This document shows positions 27,101-39,757 of a stretch of DNA of 64,000 bases, piece by piece. The notes below the pieces were generated by a model. That model was given only the letters and a program-made list of their open reading frames with translations. It was not told the origin of the DNA and did not search any database. Numbering within the stretch: the stretch's first letter is position 1; the number at the start of each line of letters is the position of its first letter. Origin of the DNA: Cardiocondyla obscurior (taxonomy: Eukaryota; Arthropoda; Insecta; Hymenoptera; Formicidae); NCBI RefSeq assembly GCF_019399895.1, contig NC_091870.1, positions 8,787,001 to 8,851,000 of the forward strand. The letters run 5' to 3'. A program made the translations under genes and the position numbers.

Positions 27101-30100
27101 ATGCTAATAACTGTGAAATTAATACGATGCAAAACGTGATAAGGTGATCGCAATTTACGAGTCGTATATTGTCCAGTTTTACGGCGATTCGACGATGATA
27201 CATAGTCTTCAATCGGGATGTTAATCAATTTTTTTTTAACGTTTACATCGTCCGGTCTGTCAACGTTTAAATGTCAGAATACAGAAAATTGTCAGGGGAA
27301 AAAGACGCGGCAACATCGCGGTAACGGCTGCAGGGGTGGCCGAGACGCAGTAGGGGTTGCTGCGAAGGGGCGCCGATCAATATGGCGGCAGGGGAGGGTG
27401 TGGCAGGGGTAAGAGGGGAACTTTCGGAAGATAGGGTGGAACGGGAACCAGGTACGCGCGATTCTGTCGCGTTTCGGTGACCTTGAGCCTCTTCCTCTCA
27501 TCGAGGGAAACTCTTTCCGCGATTATCTGTTTTTTTGCACACACGCGCTTACTTACTCATTTATCCGAAGTCTCTATCAATACATTTTTTTCGGGCACGC
27601 GGGGGATTTGGGAGTGTTTAAAAATGCATTTCCTTTTATGAAGTAATTTTTTAAATTAGTTATTTTGCGAAAGAACGAAAAGCGTAGGATTTCTATGTAA
27701 TGCCGTAGCCGTTACGTCTGCCAACTTCGGCAGTTAGGAACTTCCGGCGCAGCCGTGCCGTGGGAATTTCCGTGCGGCGGCTATGCAGAATGTTCTAAAA
27801 GCGACGCGATTTTAGTTTGAACGGGAAATATTAATATAATAATGCATTAAAGCATTACTCTCCGTTATTATGTACATTTATTATTGTCCACGCAAGACAT
27901 TTTATTCGTTGAAAGGTTCTAAATTAGCAGAGCATTACTCGGTACTTTTGTTTTGCATCGTGCTGTTTCTATTATTATTTTTTACGGAATTAAAGATATT
28001 AATATTATACGAGAGTAATATTATTTTATTAATAACGACAAAACGTTTCTCCTCTTAAAAGATTCGCAAACATTTTTGTAAGATTACGGTCGTATCTTTC
28101 GAAGCGCTTTGTATATTTTGTAGAGCTCTAGCGCGTCAGGATAAAACACGGGAGCATTGTATGCTCGCTGTGGCAACGGTGGTGCCCTGAAAAAATAATT
28201 TTGCCGCGAAACCATCGTAAGTCGCGATAAAGCGTAAGAGAATGAACCGCACGCCGGAAGTAGAAACGACGACGATATACGCAACGATACCGAATTCCAC
28301 CCTCCGCCTCATCAAGTCCTTATCTTTATCTCCGAAGCCGAGCTCGTTTGCTCTGTTCCCGATGGCGCTTCCGTATTCTACTCCGGGATGATAAGATATT
28401 TCAAAAATGTGAGATGGTAAGTTTTGCGCGCCTTTCTCGAAGATAAGATAATAATGCCAGATATTTTATATTTCTGCTACACGATGCATACGCTAATTAT
28501 ATTGTACGTGTATTTCGGAAATTTGGAAGGCTGCCCTGCGAAGCGTATCCACGCGAAGTAAATATTAAAACAGATATTTCTAAAGTATTTTAAAAATATT
28601 ATTAAAAAATTTATTTTAATATACATGTTGTTTGAAAAAGCAATATTTGTAACCATACTCATTTTAACAAAATTTATTCTCAAAATATTTGTTTTTAATA
28701 AACACGCGTACTTTTTATTGTAATATTTCTGACCATTGACGAGGAATACTTTTTCTTTCTTTTTTCTTTCTTTTTACGATGACCACATTTAGTCATGTTT
28801 TGCTTCGTCGTAATTTAAAAAATTCCCAAGGTATATATTTTTTTCTCCGCTCTTTCATTATCATTTCACATTCGCAAAGTTATGTTTATACCGTTCTGTT
28901 TGCTACGTGCTACATCCGGTCCGTTTCGTTTCAAGAAACAAAGCGCAGGTAATAGGGAAATGTTGGTTTTTGCAAATTAAAATATGGAGGGATATTTAAA
29001 TGTACTTTTTACTTTGCGAAAACGCACCTTCACGTTTAAAGCGCGGCGAAGACTTCGACGCATAAAAATATCACCGAAATGCGCGGGCACACCGCACCGG
29101 CAAGTAGTACGAGTCAATATTTTGTCGGGTCGTCGTACCTCGTTTGTCGAAAGTATCGATTGGCTCGTCTTCTTTCGCCGTTTTAGCACTTCGCTGACAT
29201 CCAGACTTGTCGATGTTCCCTCCCGTTTTCAGGGAAAAGGACGTTCCTTCGCCCTGCGAATTTACAGCCACCCGATCGACCGTGAATATACTTCTAACTC
29301 TCAAGAACGAGAGTCGTTTCTGGCAACGTAAATTGGAGGGATCGTACGTTATCGGCCTAAACGAGCATTCTTTCCACCCTGTCATTTCGCAACGTATAAA
29401 CACCGTTATATTCCGCGTGGATGAAGCGTATAAATCAACAGTCCACGTTATTTGTCCTTATACGATTATCAAAAAATTGCTGCCATTTATATAATAAGTT
29501 CGGGAAAATAATATTATACGTACCGATAAAATTTATTTTAATTATTCAACAACTTCGCGAATATTACACGCAAATATGTTTTATTAATTATCACATTGTT
29601 ATTTGATCGTCCGGTGCCGCGCAGAAAATAAACGAATAAACGTATCATAATTTGTGGTCTTATCCCTCCAATTAGAAGCCGAACGTACGACTGGATTACA
29701 GAAATGCAAGCACGATTTCAATTAGCGGAACCTTATCGATTGGAAGAATGTTGCCCTGTCGGGATAGACGATAAATTCGTTAATTAATCTAACGAACGTC
29801 GAAATTTCGCGCGGCACGTGAAGAAAAGACGACGGGGTTTGAGTTATCGAATTAACGAAGCCGATTCCGTCGACAAGAGTATTCCTGATCGCGTTCTTGA
29901 TCTCGAATATATCGCGTAGTATAAACTGTCGTTCATTCATTTTGCAATTAATAATACTTGATATGGTTCACCCGCACCACTTAATTTGATTTTGGTAAAG
30001 GGAACATGTGACACCTGTACGCTGGTATAGAATCCAGGTCGCGACTAATTAAGCTTCAAGTGTTCAGATGAGAAAGCAAGAAAGCCAAATTTATTAATTA

Positions 30101-31718
30101 ATTTTGAATAAATAATTTGGCAGTGACCTGATTCAAGATTTACTTTTCGAGATAATCAACACAGATTAATTAAACAGTTAAGCTTTTTATTTTGTCGTTT
30201 TCTTTCTTTCTTTTTTTTTTTTTTTAGCACGCCTTCATGTCTCGTCTTGTCAAAACGGGTCGTCTCCGAATGTCACAGTGCAAATCACGGCTGTCCGTCC
30301 GGGGCAGTCTGTATAGTCATGCATAAAACGTTGATGGCAATTCGCCGAGGGAATGTATGCCGCGGCTTAAGGGGTTAGATTTTGAAATTGCCGGCGGTGG
30401 TATGAGATTGCACGAAAGTGGAAAGATGATATTGAACGTGAAGCTGCTTGTCCGCGAGCTTACGCTTCACGATGGTCGGCGGAAAGGGAGGGCTCTCGTG
30501 ACCGAAAAGAATCGCCGTTTCTACGGGCAAACGAGCTGCCATCATTTCCACGAAGTAAAATCTTGCATGAGGCGCGCCTAGATGGAAGAAGGTCAGCTAG
30601 AGGAAAGATCGAGATTCTACGCGAAAGGCTCGAAGCTTTGCGATCGTGTTTGCTCGGACTTCTCGCGCATATTTCATACCCAGACTGCGTCTCCTACCCT
30701 TTTTACCTTTTCTTTCGCGTTTTCATGTCTTGCGCGGCATTTGCTATACGTAGAGCTTTTCTTTTGTTGTCTCGTTCGCTTATTTCGCCAACTTGGTAAA
30801 GTAATTCCATTGAAAATACACAGTAACCTTCTTGTACTCGGTTGTTATTAATTTTTTAAAAATGCTATTACAATTTGGAATAATTCTACATATAATTACA
30901 TAAATAAAAAAAATTGCGCAACGATATGGAAACTTATTCATGCACCCGTATACGCATGTTACTCGAGTACAAAAAAATTAAAGAAATACTTGACTTCAAC
31001 GAAATTATTATTTTATTTTAATTTATATATGTGCAGTTAAACGATACCATCGATGCAATCGAATCAATTGCGGTATAACTCGCAGTAGAATAAACGTACG
31101 AAGTTAAAGTTAAACAAACGACTTTGCTATGGGACAGTCATTTAGTTGAGGGATATTCGGCTGGAAATGATCTCGCTATTCCTTGACACTCGCGATCCCC
31201 GACAGTTGTAAATTTCACGATTATTAACTTCCCGACGAGCGCGCGACGCGCGTTTGAGTTATGGCCACGGTTGTCGCGGTCGATTTTGCACATTTTCCGT
31301 ACGCGGTGCCGTCGTAGTCGACATTATGCGGCACAACCGTATGCACGATTTCGGCTGAGACATTAGAGTAATTCGCCCACTGCGGTTTGCGGACAACGAG
31401 GCGTGCTCATGACGCTAATTATAACGAATGCCTTCGAGTGGGTCATGCTAACGCTGCGTTGCACGCGCGCGCGCCGAGTGTATTGTTCAGAAACGGTGCC
31501 AAGTCGTATGTTTTAATGCGCCAGTATAGTCCACTAAATGCAAATTTTATATTACGCATTTTGTCGGACAGCATAATTGAGCGTGCCAAGAGGAAAATTC
31601 GTTAATTAATAGATCGGCGGTGAAAGATTAATCGCTTTTCCATTAAAGCTCCGCTTCAAATGAACCGAGTCGGTCGAACATTTCAGAAGGTAATTCGTAA
31701 AATATCCCTGCGGATGGC

Positions 31719-31751
31719 AAAAAAAAAAAAAATAAAAAAAATAAAAAAAAA
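31719..31751. repeat. Poly(A)-rich run with T interruptions
   Basis: Thirteen A, then blocks of A separated by single T. It could be the decayed tail of a retroposed sequence, but no element body or target duplication is visible beside it. Confidence 0.7.
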
Positions 31752-34095
31752 GAAGAGGGATCGAGTGGAATCACGCTAAATGATTTCTGATTAATAAAAG
31801 TTACTTTCAAACCGAGCGAGAGCTCGTCTTCGATTTTACGCGAAAAATGCGACAAATCTCTGCGCCAACGTGATAAAAATCTGCAAGTAAGCTACAGAGC
31901 GGAGTGAATAAGGTTAAGAAACAGATATCCTCTCGGTTCTTTTGCCGATAGTGAGAACGACTATCTCCCGAGGCTGCAGCTGCAAAGATAACGGATCGAG
32001 GGACGGAATTTATGACGGCGAGCGGATTGCGAGCCAAGGATGCATCGCATTCATGCCGTCGCACGGCAATGCAAGTGACCGTTGCTGCTGCAGCTCTAGT
32101 TCGGGATACCTTGTTCAAATGCGCGAGGGTCCCTGCCACCGACAGGCAGTAATACTACGTGGCGACATGCTCCGGGCTGTTTTGCGAATAACAAATGTCG
32201 CATCGCCAATTAAAACTAAACATTGCATTTTGAGTTATATAAAGCACTACAAAAAGAGTGAACGGGTCCTGTACATTGTCATTTCGTGATAATGACCGGT
32301 GTATTTTTATTTGTCCTTTTATAAGTGCACCCTTTTTATGCAGTTAATATAGCGGCGACGAAATTGAAATAAAAAAGAAAGAAAATAATGTACAATAATT
32401 TTCTCTACATTTTTAAAACTTATAATTTTTTTCTTAATAATTCTTGGCGAATTAATCTAATAGATTCTTTTGGTATATATATATATTTTTTTTTTTAATA
32501 AATTTTTCAATAAATAAGCTACGAATTTGATTTATTGAGCATATAATCCATCAATCTGTCTGTCTCTGTCTCTAAAAGACTTAAGACCATCCCCCTGATT
32601 ATGTTTTTACTCTGAAGTCGGCTTCTTTCAACCCGGAAATTACTTTCATCCCGCCCTCTTCCTGCCCAACCCTCCAAACCACCCTCACTCCCCGCGCCGG
32701 TCCTTTTTCCTCCTTTTTGTCCGTTTTATCGCAGATTTCCCGGAAGGTAATACCGTTTTATGCCTCTTACGACCCTCGTTGAACGACTATCCGGCTACAG
32801 ATAATCGAGTACTTCGACTGCGAGGCAAATAAGTCGAGAGAAGGGGTATCTTTGAAGATATGTCAGTCTCTACGCTGCATCCAGATTTGTGTATATTGAA
32901 GTTTTCACAAAGCGCGTTTGCTTACGATATGCTATGCGAATCGATAAACTAACGTATTGAAATCGGAATGTGATAAAATCTCGCTGTAAATTCAATCATA
33001 ATATTAATCGAAAACGTATAAAGCTGCTTTATATTCAAAGCGGGATGTAAGACTTTGAAATCCAATAATCTCGACGACGGAATATGAAAATTAGACAACC
33101 GCCAACTTCAAAAGTTGAACCAGCTTTGGAGCTTTACAAGCGCCAAGACATCGAAGACAAGAATCGTTTCTTTAAGATATCGAGGATATAAAACCCTTTG
33201 CCTCAATACGTCTTGCTTTATTGTGTACGAAAAGACACGACAAGATTTTACTTAAAAAATATAATAAATATACAAATATGCAATGTAATATAAATATATC
33301 TCGTTTTTTTTTAATCACCGCTATCGGCAAATTACAACAATATCCCAATACCCTGAGTTTCGCGCGTAACATTCAACCGGATCATTACGAAAAAATCGGA
33401 TTAGTGTGACTCACGTTCAGAATAGCTCTCGTTACACCGAAATATTATTATACTCCCGTCCCGTTTCCGCTCCAATTGCCGACGGTTTTCGCGCTTCGAT
33501 TTTCACGCACGCTGCGCTTCGATTTCGAAAGGTAAACCGACGGCAACGCACACCCCGTTCCTTTCCCACCCTCCCCGTCACAATCTCCTTTTATTCGCCG
33601 GCGGGCGGAATCGAAGATATATGTATGTATTCCGCCTGGCTTCATACCGGCCTTCCAATATTCCTGCAATATCGTGACACCGCGAATTGTTGCCCCGCTT
33701 CCTTATTTCCCTCATGCAAATGCGTATATGCAGCATCATCGCGCGCGCGCGTATGTACGTTCCTTGTGATTTTACGGAATATCGCTCGGATGATCCAATG
33801 ACATGCAAAGTCAGACAGCTAGGCGCAATACGACATGTTATCTTCTTTCTTTTATCCCTCACTCTCTAATTTTTGTGTCCTCTTTTCTTTTAATATTACT
33901 AGAACAAACCATGCGCGCGCTATTTTTCAATATAATTTAATTTTTACTTTCCAAAAAGAAACCAATCCAAAAGATGTTTTATTAAATTAAAAAAAAAAAA
34001 AACCTGGTTTGTTTTAGTCTCCTATCTTAAAAAGTTGGGGCGTTAGTCATAAATGAGCTTTTTAATTGTTGCTCAAAGATAGATTAAGTTGTAAG

Positions 34096-34121
<26 letters not shown>
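34096..34121. repeat. Poly(A) run in left palindrome arm
   Basis: Twenty-six consecutive A. The mirror position in the right arm (35440-35463) is a run of 24 T, so the run is part of the inverted repeat and its length has drifted between the arms. Confidence 0.9.
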
Positions 34122-34126
<5 letters not shown>

Positions 34127-34161
34127 TAAAATAGACTAATTAAATATAATATAATTATAAA

Positions 34162-34241
34162 GACTGATTAGCCGAGCGTCTATGATACCCGCCTCGTGTC
34201 CGGAGAAGCGCGGGGGTGGACCGGGTTTGAATCCCGACATG
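34162..34241 (+). repeat. tRNA-like sequence 1, left arm outer copy
   Basis: A box A-like TAGCCGAGCG at 34169-34178 and a box B-like GGTTTGAATCC at 34224-34234 are spaced as in a tRNA gene with a long variable arm. The T arm can form (CGGG, a seven-base TTTGAAT loop, CCCG). The seven bases before box A do not pair with those after the T arm, so there is no acceptor stem and this is not a functional tRNA gene. It most resembles the tRNA-derived head of a SINE, or a captured tRNA of the Leu/Ser type. Whether it still recruits RNA polymerase III is unknown. Confidence 0.6.
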
Positions 34242-34311
34242 AATTAATTTAAATAAAAAAAATTAAATTAAATTATATTTAAATATACTAAAAAATATAA
34301 TATAATTATAA

Positions 34312-34391
34312 AGGCTATTTAGCCGAGTGCCTATGGTACTAGTCTAGTGTCTGGAGGAGCGCGGGGTAGACCGGGTTCGAATCCCGATATG
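34312..34391 (+). repeat. tRNA-like sequence 2, left arm inner copy
   Basis: Box A-like TAGCCGAGTG at 34320-34329 and a canonical box B GGTTCGAATCC at 34374-34384. A three-base D stem (GCC with GGT), a weak anticodon-like stem and a good T arm can be drawn, but again the acceptor stem fails. It is clearly related to the copy 150 bases to the left (same GCCGAG, GGAG.AGCGCGGGG and GACCGGGTT blocks) but differs at many positions. The two are an old tandem pair that was later inverted as a unit. Confidence 0.62.
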
Positions 34392-35167
34392 ATTATTTTA
34401 TTTAAATAAAAAAAAAAAAAAAAGAAATAAATTCGCGTAACGTCACTAATGTCTCTGTGCCTAACTTAGAGTTGTCTCGTGACAACTGAGTTAAGCAAGT
34501 CTTGGCGAGCTAAAAAAAAAAAAAAAAAACCAATTTTGCACACTTTGATTAATTATTTCACGCAACGTTCGGTATACGGTGAACAGTTACCACCAATTTA
34601 AGGACTGAGTTCTTTAACTGTACTTAGAATTACAATGTTTAAACGTGTAAGTAAGGGAGAAACAAAATTGTTTTTGCACGCTTTAAATTTAATTTATTAT
34701 ATATATAAATTAATTTTAAAGAGTAATTTTTTTTTTTTTTTTTTATTTCTGTGTAAGAAAGGGAGGAAAAAAATATAATAAATTTTTTTCCTCCCTTTCT
34801 TACACAGAAATAAATAAATAAAAAAAAAATTACTCTTTAAAATTAATTTATATATATAATAAATTAAATTTAAAGCGTGCAAAAACAATTTTGTTTCTCC
34901 CTTACTTACACGTTTAAACATTGTAGTTCTAAGTACAGTTAAAGAACTCAGTCCTTAAATTGGTGGTAACTGTTCACCGTATACCGAACGTTGCGTGAAA
35001 TAATTAATCAATTTTTAAGTGTGCAAAATTGGTTTTTTTTTTTTTTAGCTCGCCAAGACTTGCTTAACTCAGTTGTCACGAGACAACTCTAAGTTAGGCA
35101 CAGAGACATTAGTGACGTTACGCGAATTTATTTCTTTTTTTTTTTTTTTTTTATTTAAATAAAATAA

Positions 35168-35247
35168 TCATATCGGGATTCGAACCCGGTCTACCCCGCG
35201 CTCCTCCAGACACTAGACTAGTACCATAGGCACTCGGCTAAACAGCC
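35168..35247 (-). repeat. tRNA-like sequence 2, right arm inner copy
   Basis: Mirror image of the sequence at 34312-34391, on the minus strand. Box B reads GGATTCGAACC on the plus strand at 35176-35186. It differs from its partner by a base just before box A (GGCTGTTT instead of GGCTATTT), showing that the arms have evolved separately. Confidence 0.62.
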
Positions 35248-35319
35248 TTTATAATTATATTATATTTTTTAGTATATTTAAATATAATTTAATTTAATTT
35301 TTTTTTTTTTAAATAAATT

Positions 35320-35399
35320 CATGTCGGGATTCAAACCCGGTCCACCCCCGCGCTTCTCCGGACACGAGGCGGGTATCATAGACGCTCGGCTAATCAGCC
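35320..35399 (-). repeat. tRNA-like sequence 1, right arm outer copy
   Basis: Mirror image of the sequence at 34162-34241, on the minus strand. It keeps the box B variant with TTTGAAT and again lacks a pairing acceptor stem. At the 5' edge it reads GGCTGATTAGCC where the left arm has GACTGATTAGCC. Confidence 0.6.
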
Positions 35400-35875
35400 T
35401 TTATAATTATATTATATTTAATTAGTCTATTTTAATTAATTTTTTTTTTTTTTTTTTTTTTTTCTTACAACTTAATCTATCTTTGAGCAACAATTAAAAA
35501 GCCCATTTATGACTAACGCCCCAACTTTTTAAGATAAAATTATATAACTATGTCGATATAACGACTTTATTATTAATATTGAATATGATCAATTAAAATT
35601 ATTAATAGCACTTCATATAACTAAATTGTATTTTGTCAAATAATATTTAAAAGTTATTTTTCTGAGCTATTTTTGCCGTTCGTACTTGATTAGTTTTCTT
35701 TTGAGAAATAAATTTTTTTTTTTACCACAATAGATCGAAAACAATTATAATATATTAATGTTAAATTTATTTAATTATTATTTCTCATACACAACAGTAT
35801 TATTTACATCGACTATGTCCTGCGCGATTTTGCTTCAAATATTGAATATCATTACTGTTATATCAACATATTAAT

Positions 35876-35907
35876 ATTACGTATCACGTATAAATGTGAT
35901 ACGTAAT
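35876..35907. repeat. Small perfect hairpin, 12 bp stem
   Basis: ATTACGTATCAC and its exact reverse complement GTGATACGTAAT flank an 8-base spacer. It lies 340 bases beyond the right end of the large palindrome and does not seem to be part of it. It is not followed by features of a known element. Confidence 0.75.
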
Positions 35908-38900
35908 GAAATATTATTATGCAGCTTTATAAAACATTTGCCTGAGGCTTCGAGATAAGTCCTACGATTAGTTTCAGTATACAATTTTTTTTATTGTAAA
36001 AATTTTATTGTTAATAATTATATTTTACGCTGTCACTTTACGGTAAAAATGCGTTATTTTATTTTAATGCGAGGGAAGAAATTAATTTTTTTTAACTTTG
36101 ACAAAATGGGTGCTACCTTAAAAATAAACTAACTGAATTATTTAGAATTTTGCTTGCTTCAAAATGAAACCATCGAGCTTGTTTGCAGTGTACACGCGGG
36201 GAAAAAGAAAGAAAACGAGGAAAAGGAATGAACGTAAAGATAAACTCAATAAATGCTGCAGGCACGTAACGGACCCGCTGTACGCACGAATGTTGTGGCG
36301 GCTGAATCTTCATTACTTCCGGTCTCAGGCACGTTTCCGCGATTCCATCCACGACGAAGTCGGATAGGAACAACAAGTCTGGTTGTCGCGGCGAAGAAAT
36401 TTACCGAGATTGCCGTGTGTAACAGAAAGAGTGCGGATGTTCGACGCGGCATTCGCAATGCAGTCTCCTTAATAGCGCCACAATCTTTATTATTGCGATG
36501 TAGAAATTGCGCGCGGCGCTTTTGAAGATGATCAAAGCCCGAGGCTGTTTTCAGATTACACAAGGATGCCCTGATATCGTGATATTTGTTGCGACGAGAA
36601 CAAAGAACGATTGACGATCGAGTTGCATAAAGCGACAAAGAAAAATGTAAAACTTTTTGAGAAATGAATCCTAAATTAGAAAGAGAGATAGCGCGCGTGA
36701 TCAAAAGCACATGTAATTGGAGAACTCTCGGTTGGCTTTCGAAATATAAATATCCGATAGTACCTGCCGCTGAAAGCTTTTGGCGTACTTAAAGATTTAA
36801 ATGACAACGTTTTACCAAAGCAATTCACTTGGCATTTCGAAACGAGAAACAAATCAGCGAGAAAATGCCTTAAATTGTTCTCGCCGCACCGCCAATCTCG
36901 ATCTTGTCGCCGCGGTGATCAACGTCGAAAGCAGCGCTACGAATGTGGGTATATTAATTTGACAGAAACCACACGCCTGTCTCTCTTTCTTCCTATCTAC
37001 CTGCCTCTTCGTCTCTCCGTTATAATTCGTTACGTGCCAGACTAAAGACATCGTATTTCTGCTAGGAGCCTCATAACCGCATCTCTCTTCCCACCTGTTC
37101 GTTTCTAACTCCAGCTTCTCTTCAACGTAATTGAGTCACTGTCAATTATATCGCCGTTTAATTGGGCCAATTTCTCGAACGGCCGGGGAAATTTCGGGCG
37201 CAACGTGAATTTTCGATCTCTCCTGTTCTACAGACGGTCCACGAAACCGCCACCGGCGTAAGATAAACGAGCGAGAGAGGCAGCCCTACCTAAGCAGGAT
37301 CCTGTCTGCGGATCGCGATAACGACCCTATCCTCGTTATTCGTCGTTCCTTATTATATCCCCGGCACGCCATATGTCACTGTCGGATCAATTTCTGCATG
37401 TGCCTGTCGCGTACAGGCGAGACATTTGACGCAGAGAGGAGACCCGAATAATTTCTTGCATAACGTCGCGCGGGTACGAAGAATACTGTACGTTTAATCT
37501 CATTCCGTATGCTCGACATGCACCCGCGAAAGTTAAACGACGCGTGAGTGCTATAGGTACAGCCGCGAAACTCTTGCGTATACCACAGCAAAATAAAATT
37601 TCTTTGGTTTCGCTAAGAATTTTGATGAAATTTTGGTGAAAATATGCGCCCAAACGATATTATTAAAGTCAAAATTTTCTAGTTAATTAGTCATTTACTC
37701 TTAATGCTAAGTAGCTAATTACTTTTGCAATTACTTCGACAAAAAATGCTCAATTTAGCGCTTCTAACGACCTACCACTTAAAATGCGAAATGTTAGAAA
37801 AAACGAAGGTTGCAACAAAAGAAGCTGAGTATTTATCTTTTTTTTACAATGTACTCTCGTAAGCAATGTGTAAAGTAAAAAAATATTTAACACTAAAATA
37901 TATATAAAATATTTTTTAATATCGCTAAATAGTTGAATAAATATTTTAGAGCGGAAGAGAAAAGATATTTCAATAAACGTACAATAAAAAATGTAAACGG
38001 AATTTAATAGATAAAATTGGAACACGACGTCACAGACAAACAGGTATTAAGCTTTAAATATTTCTATAAAAGGATATTGAGAGAGAAAGAAAAAGAGAAA
38101 TATTGTGCTACAAATATACTCGAAAAAAGCGGTATTACTTTTTCGGTTTATATAAATATATGCTCGTGACATTTCTTTAAATTTCAGTTTTAATTTAACT
38201 AAAAATAAATAACGCAACAATGCCAAACGTAGATATAAAAAATCTCTTGCGTAAAAAAAAAATTCCTACGTTTCTCTATTTGCGCGCATAATATATTGCG
38301 TGTAATCAGTCTGAAGATCGAAAGACAAGATCGTCCGCGGAAAACGAACAATGCTGCACGGAACAGATGCGGAGAAACGTTACGGTTACAAATGCGCGAG
38401 GAACTTCATTGTCGATGGTGCACTGCGGTCGGACGATCACGTTTTGCGGCTGTGCCGCGTGTTATGTGCGGCAATCTGGCATGTGCACATGCACCGAACT
38501 TCCACGCTCGGACACACTTTCCCTCGCTTCCTTGCCCGCGTTTCGGGAAAACGTTCGTGTCACACGAAAGTTCATAATAACCACGGCGCGACGGTAATTT
38601 CACGTTCCGCAGTTACAACAAATTGTAAAAGTTCCGCGCGGAGACTGTCGAAATTTTCTCCGCGATAGCTGCATCGTTCGCGCGAATTTTTCACATAATT
38701 TCGTACGTCTTGACCGCCGCGTAATTAAAGACTCGACGGCAACGCGTGAATTAAAATCAGTTTCCCTGACACTTGAGTGCAATAAATCGACGATTATTTA
38801 CTTGACCGTTATATATTTATAATATATCGCGACTTTTTGTCGGTCAGTTAAATTTAATATTACTCGGGAGCGTGGGATTAAAATATCTCGAATTTGTCTG

Positions 38901-39727
38901 TAAATTTCGGTGCATGTGACGTTGTCTATGATGCACGTTTCGTAAAAGGGAGATGCGCGCGGAGTCGTAAAGTTTCAACGATGCATATGACTTAAGTAAT
39001 CCACGGGCGTACCGCATGCAACCGCCGTTATAGCAGTCGTCGGATAAAATATGTAGCGGTCCAGATGCTATCGATCTATTTCTAGCCGCATGGTATAGAT
39101 TCTACGCCGGTGTAGATATATGCGTACACTCGTACGGAACGGCGTGTCAATAAAATATCACAATGTGACTGGGAAACCTCGATATACGCGGGATTGATAT
39201 AAATGGGGATTTTTCCCTTGAATATCAAGGAGCCAATTTTTTTTTTTTTTTTAACCTTTAGAGTCTCGCGAAACCGGCGTAACTTTTAACTGCTATTTCG
39301 ATTGTCCTGAGCTTTTCATATTTTAACACAACGGAGGTCTTCCTCTCTTCCCGTGCGGTTACCGTGACTGAAAACGAGCGGTTAACATTCACATTTTTGT
39401 TCTATAATTTGAAAACAATAGCTTAGTTATCTATTCAAAAAGTTTCTCAAAATGAAAGCAAAAATCTCTGGTTTTGTATCGACATATCCAGATAGTTGAA
39501 AACAATTCTCTGTACATTCGTTCATTTATACCAGCATCATCGACTGTATTCAATATCGAACGCTTGTTTCATGAATATACTTTCAATTTATATTATTTCT
39601 CTATTCGCGGTTATTATTGCGTTTAATGTAAAAATTGGTGACATGAAATTGAATTTCAAATAATGATCGTATAATTATATTGGCTGTATCTATTGTGTTA
39701 AAAATATAAAACGTTAATTGTGCATGT

Positions 39728-39757
39728 GTCTCTCTCTTTCTCTATCTCTCTCTCTTT
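39728..39757. repeat. TC microsatellite, interrupted
   Basis: A pyrimidine tract made mostly of CT repeats with two interruptions. It is isolated, with no splice acceptor consensus and open frame after it. Confidence 0.75.

Larger units (their letters stand above)
12661..34022. other. Noncoding stretch, no supported gene
   Basis: No exon is supported in this 21 kb. AT-rich blocks with many poly(A) and poly(T) runs (13860-14420, 18290-18560, 23820-24150, 28560-28720) alternate with CpG-rich blocks (14640-15200, 16120-16450, 20300-20960, 22500-22900, 23160-23600, 24480-24840). The largest open frame, 188 codons on the minus strand at 25915-26481, has no recognisable domain. A possible acceptor with a short open tail at about 19000-19076 and an ATGGCGGC start context near 27380 were considered but are too weak to call. 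It probably belongs to the long presumed neurexin intron. Confidence 0.55.
34023..35536. mobile_element. 1.5 kb palindromic (foldback-like) element carrying tRNA-like sequences
   Basis: The sequence from 34023 to 34774 reappears as its reverse complement from 34782 to 35536, around a 7-base loop centred at 34778. The arms differ by scattered single bases and a few short indels, for example GAGCTT against GGGCTT near the outer ends, GGCTATTT against GGCTGTTT in the inner tRNA-like copy, and an extra TAAAAA beside CACACTT. Each arm runs, from outside in: a conserved start, a long A or T run, a tRNA-like sequence, an AT spacer, a second tRNA-like sequence, another homopolymer run, and a unique inner part. 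No transposase frame is present, so it would be non-autonomous. I could not find a target-site duplication. The divergence between arms argues against a simple assembly join of one copy, but a read-level check is needed. Confidence 0.75.

Noticed and set aside
27370..27478. ATGGCGGC start context followed by a gtaaga-like donor
   Set aside because: It is suggestive of a first exon, but there is only a short open frame, no partner exon is identified, and such strings are expected by chance in this G-rich patch.
34697..34921. Open frame across the centre of the palindrome
   Set aside because: It is low-complexity Lys/Phe/Tyr-rich sequence from A and T runs and arises from the self-complementary structure.
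36246..36710. Open frame of 154 codons on the minus strand
   Set aside because: It overlaps open frames on the other strand in a CpG-rich block, and nothing in it is recognisable.
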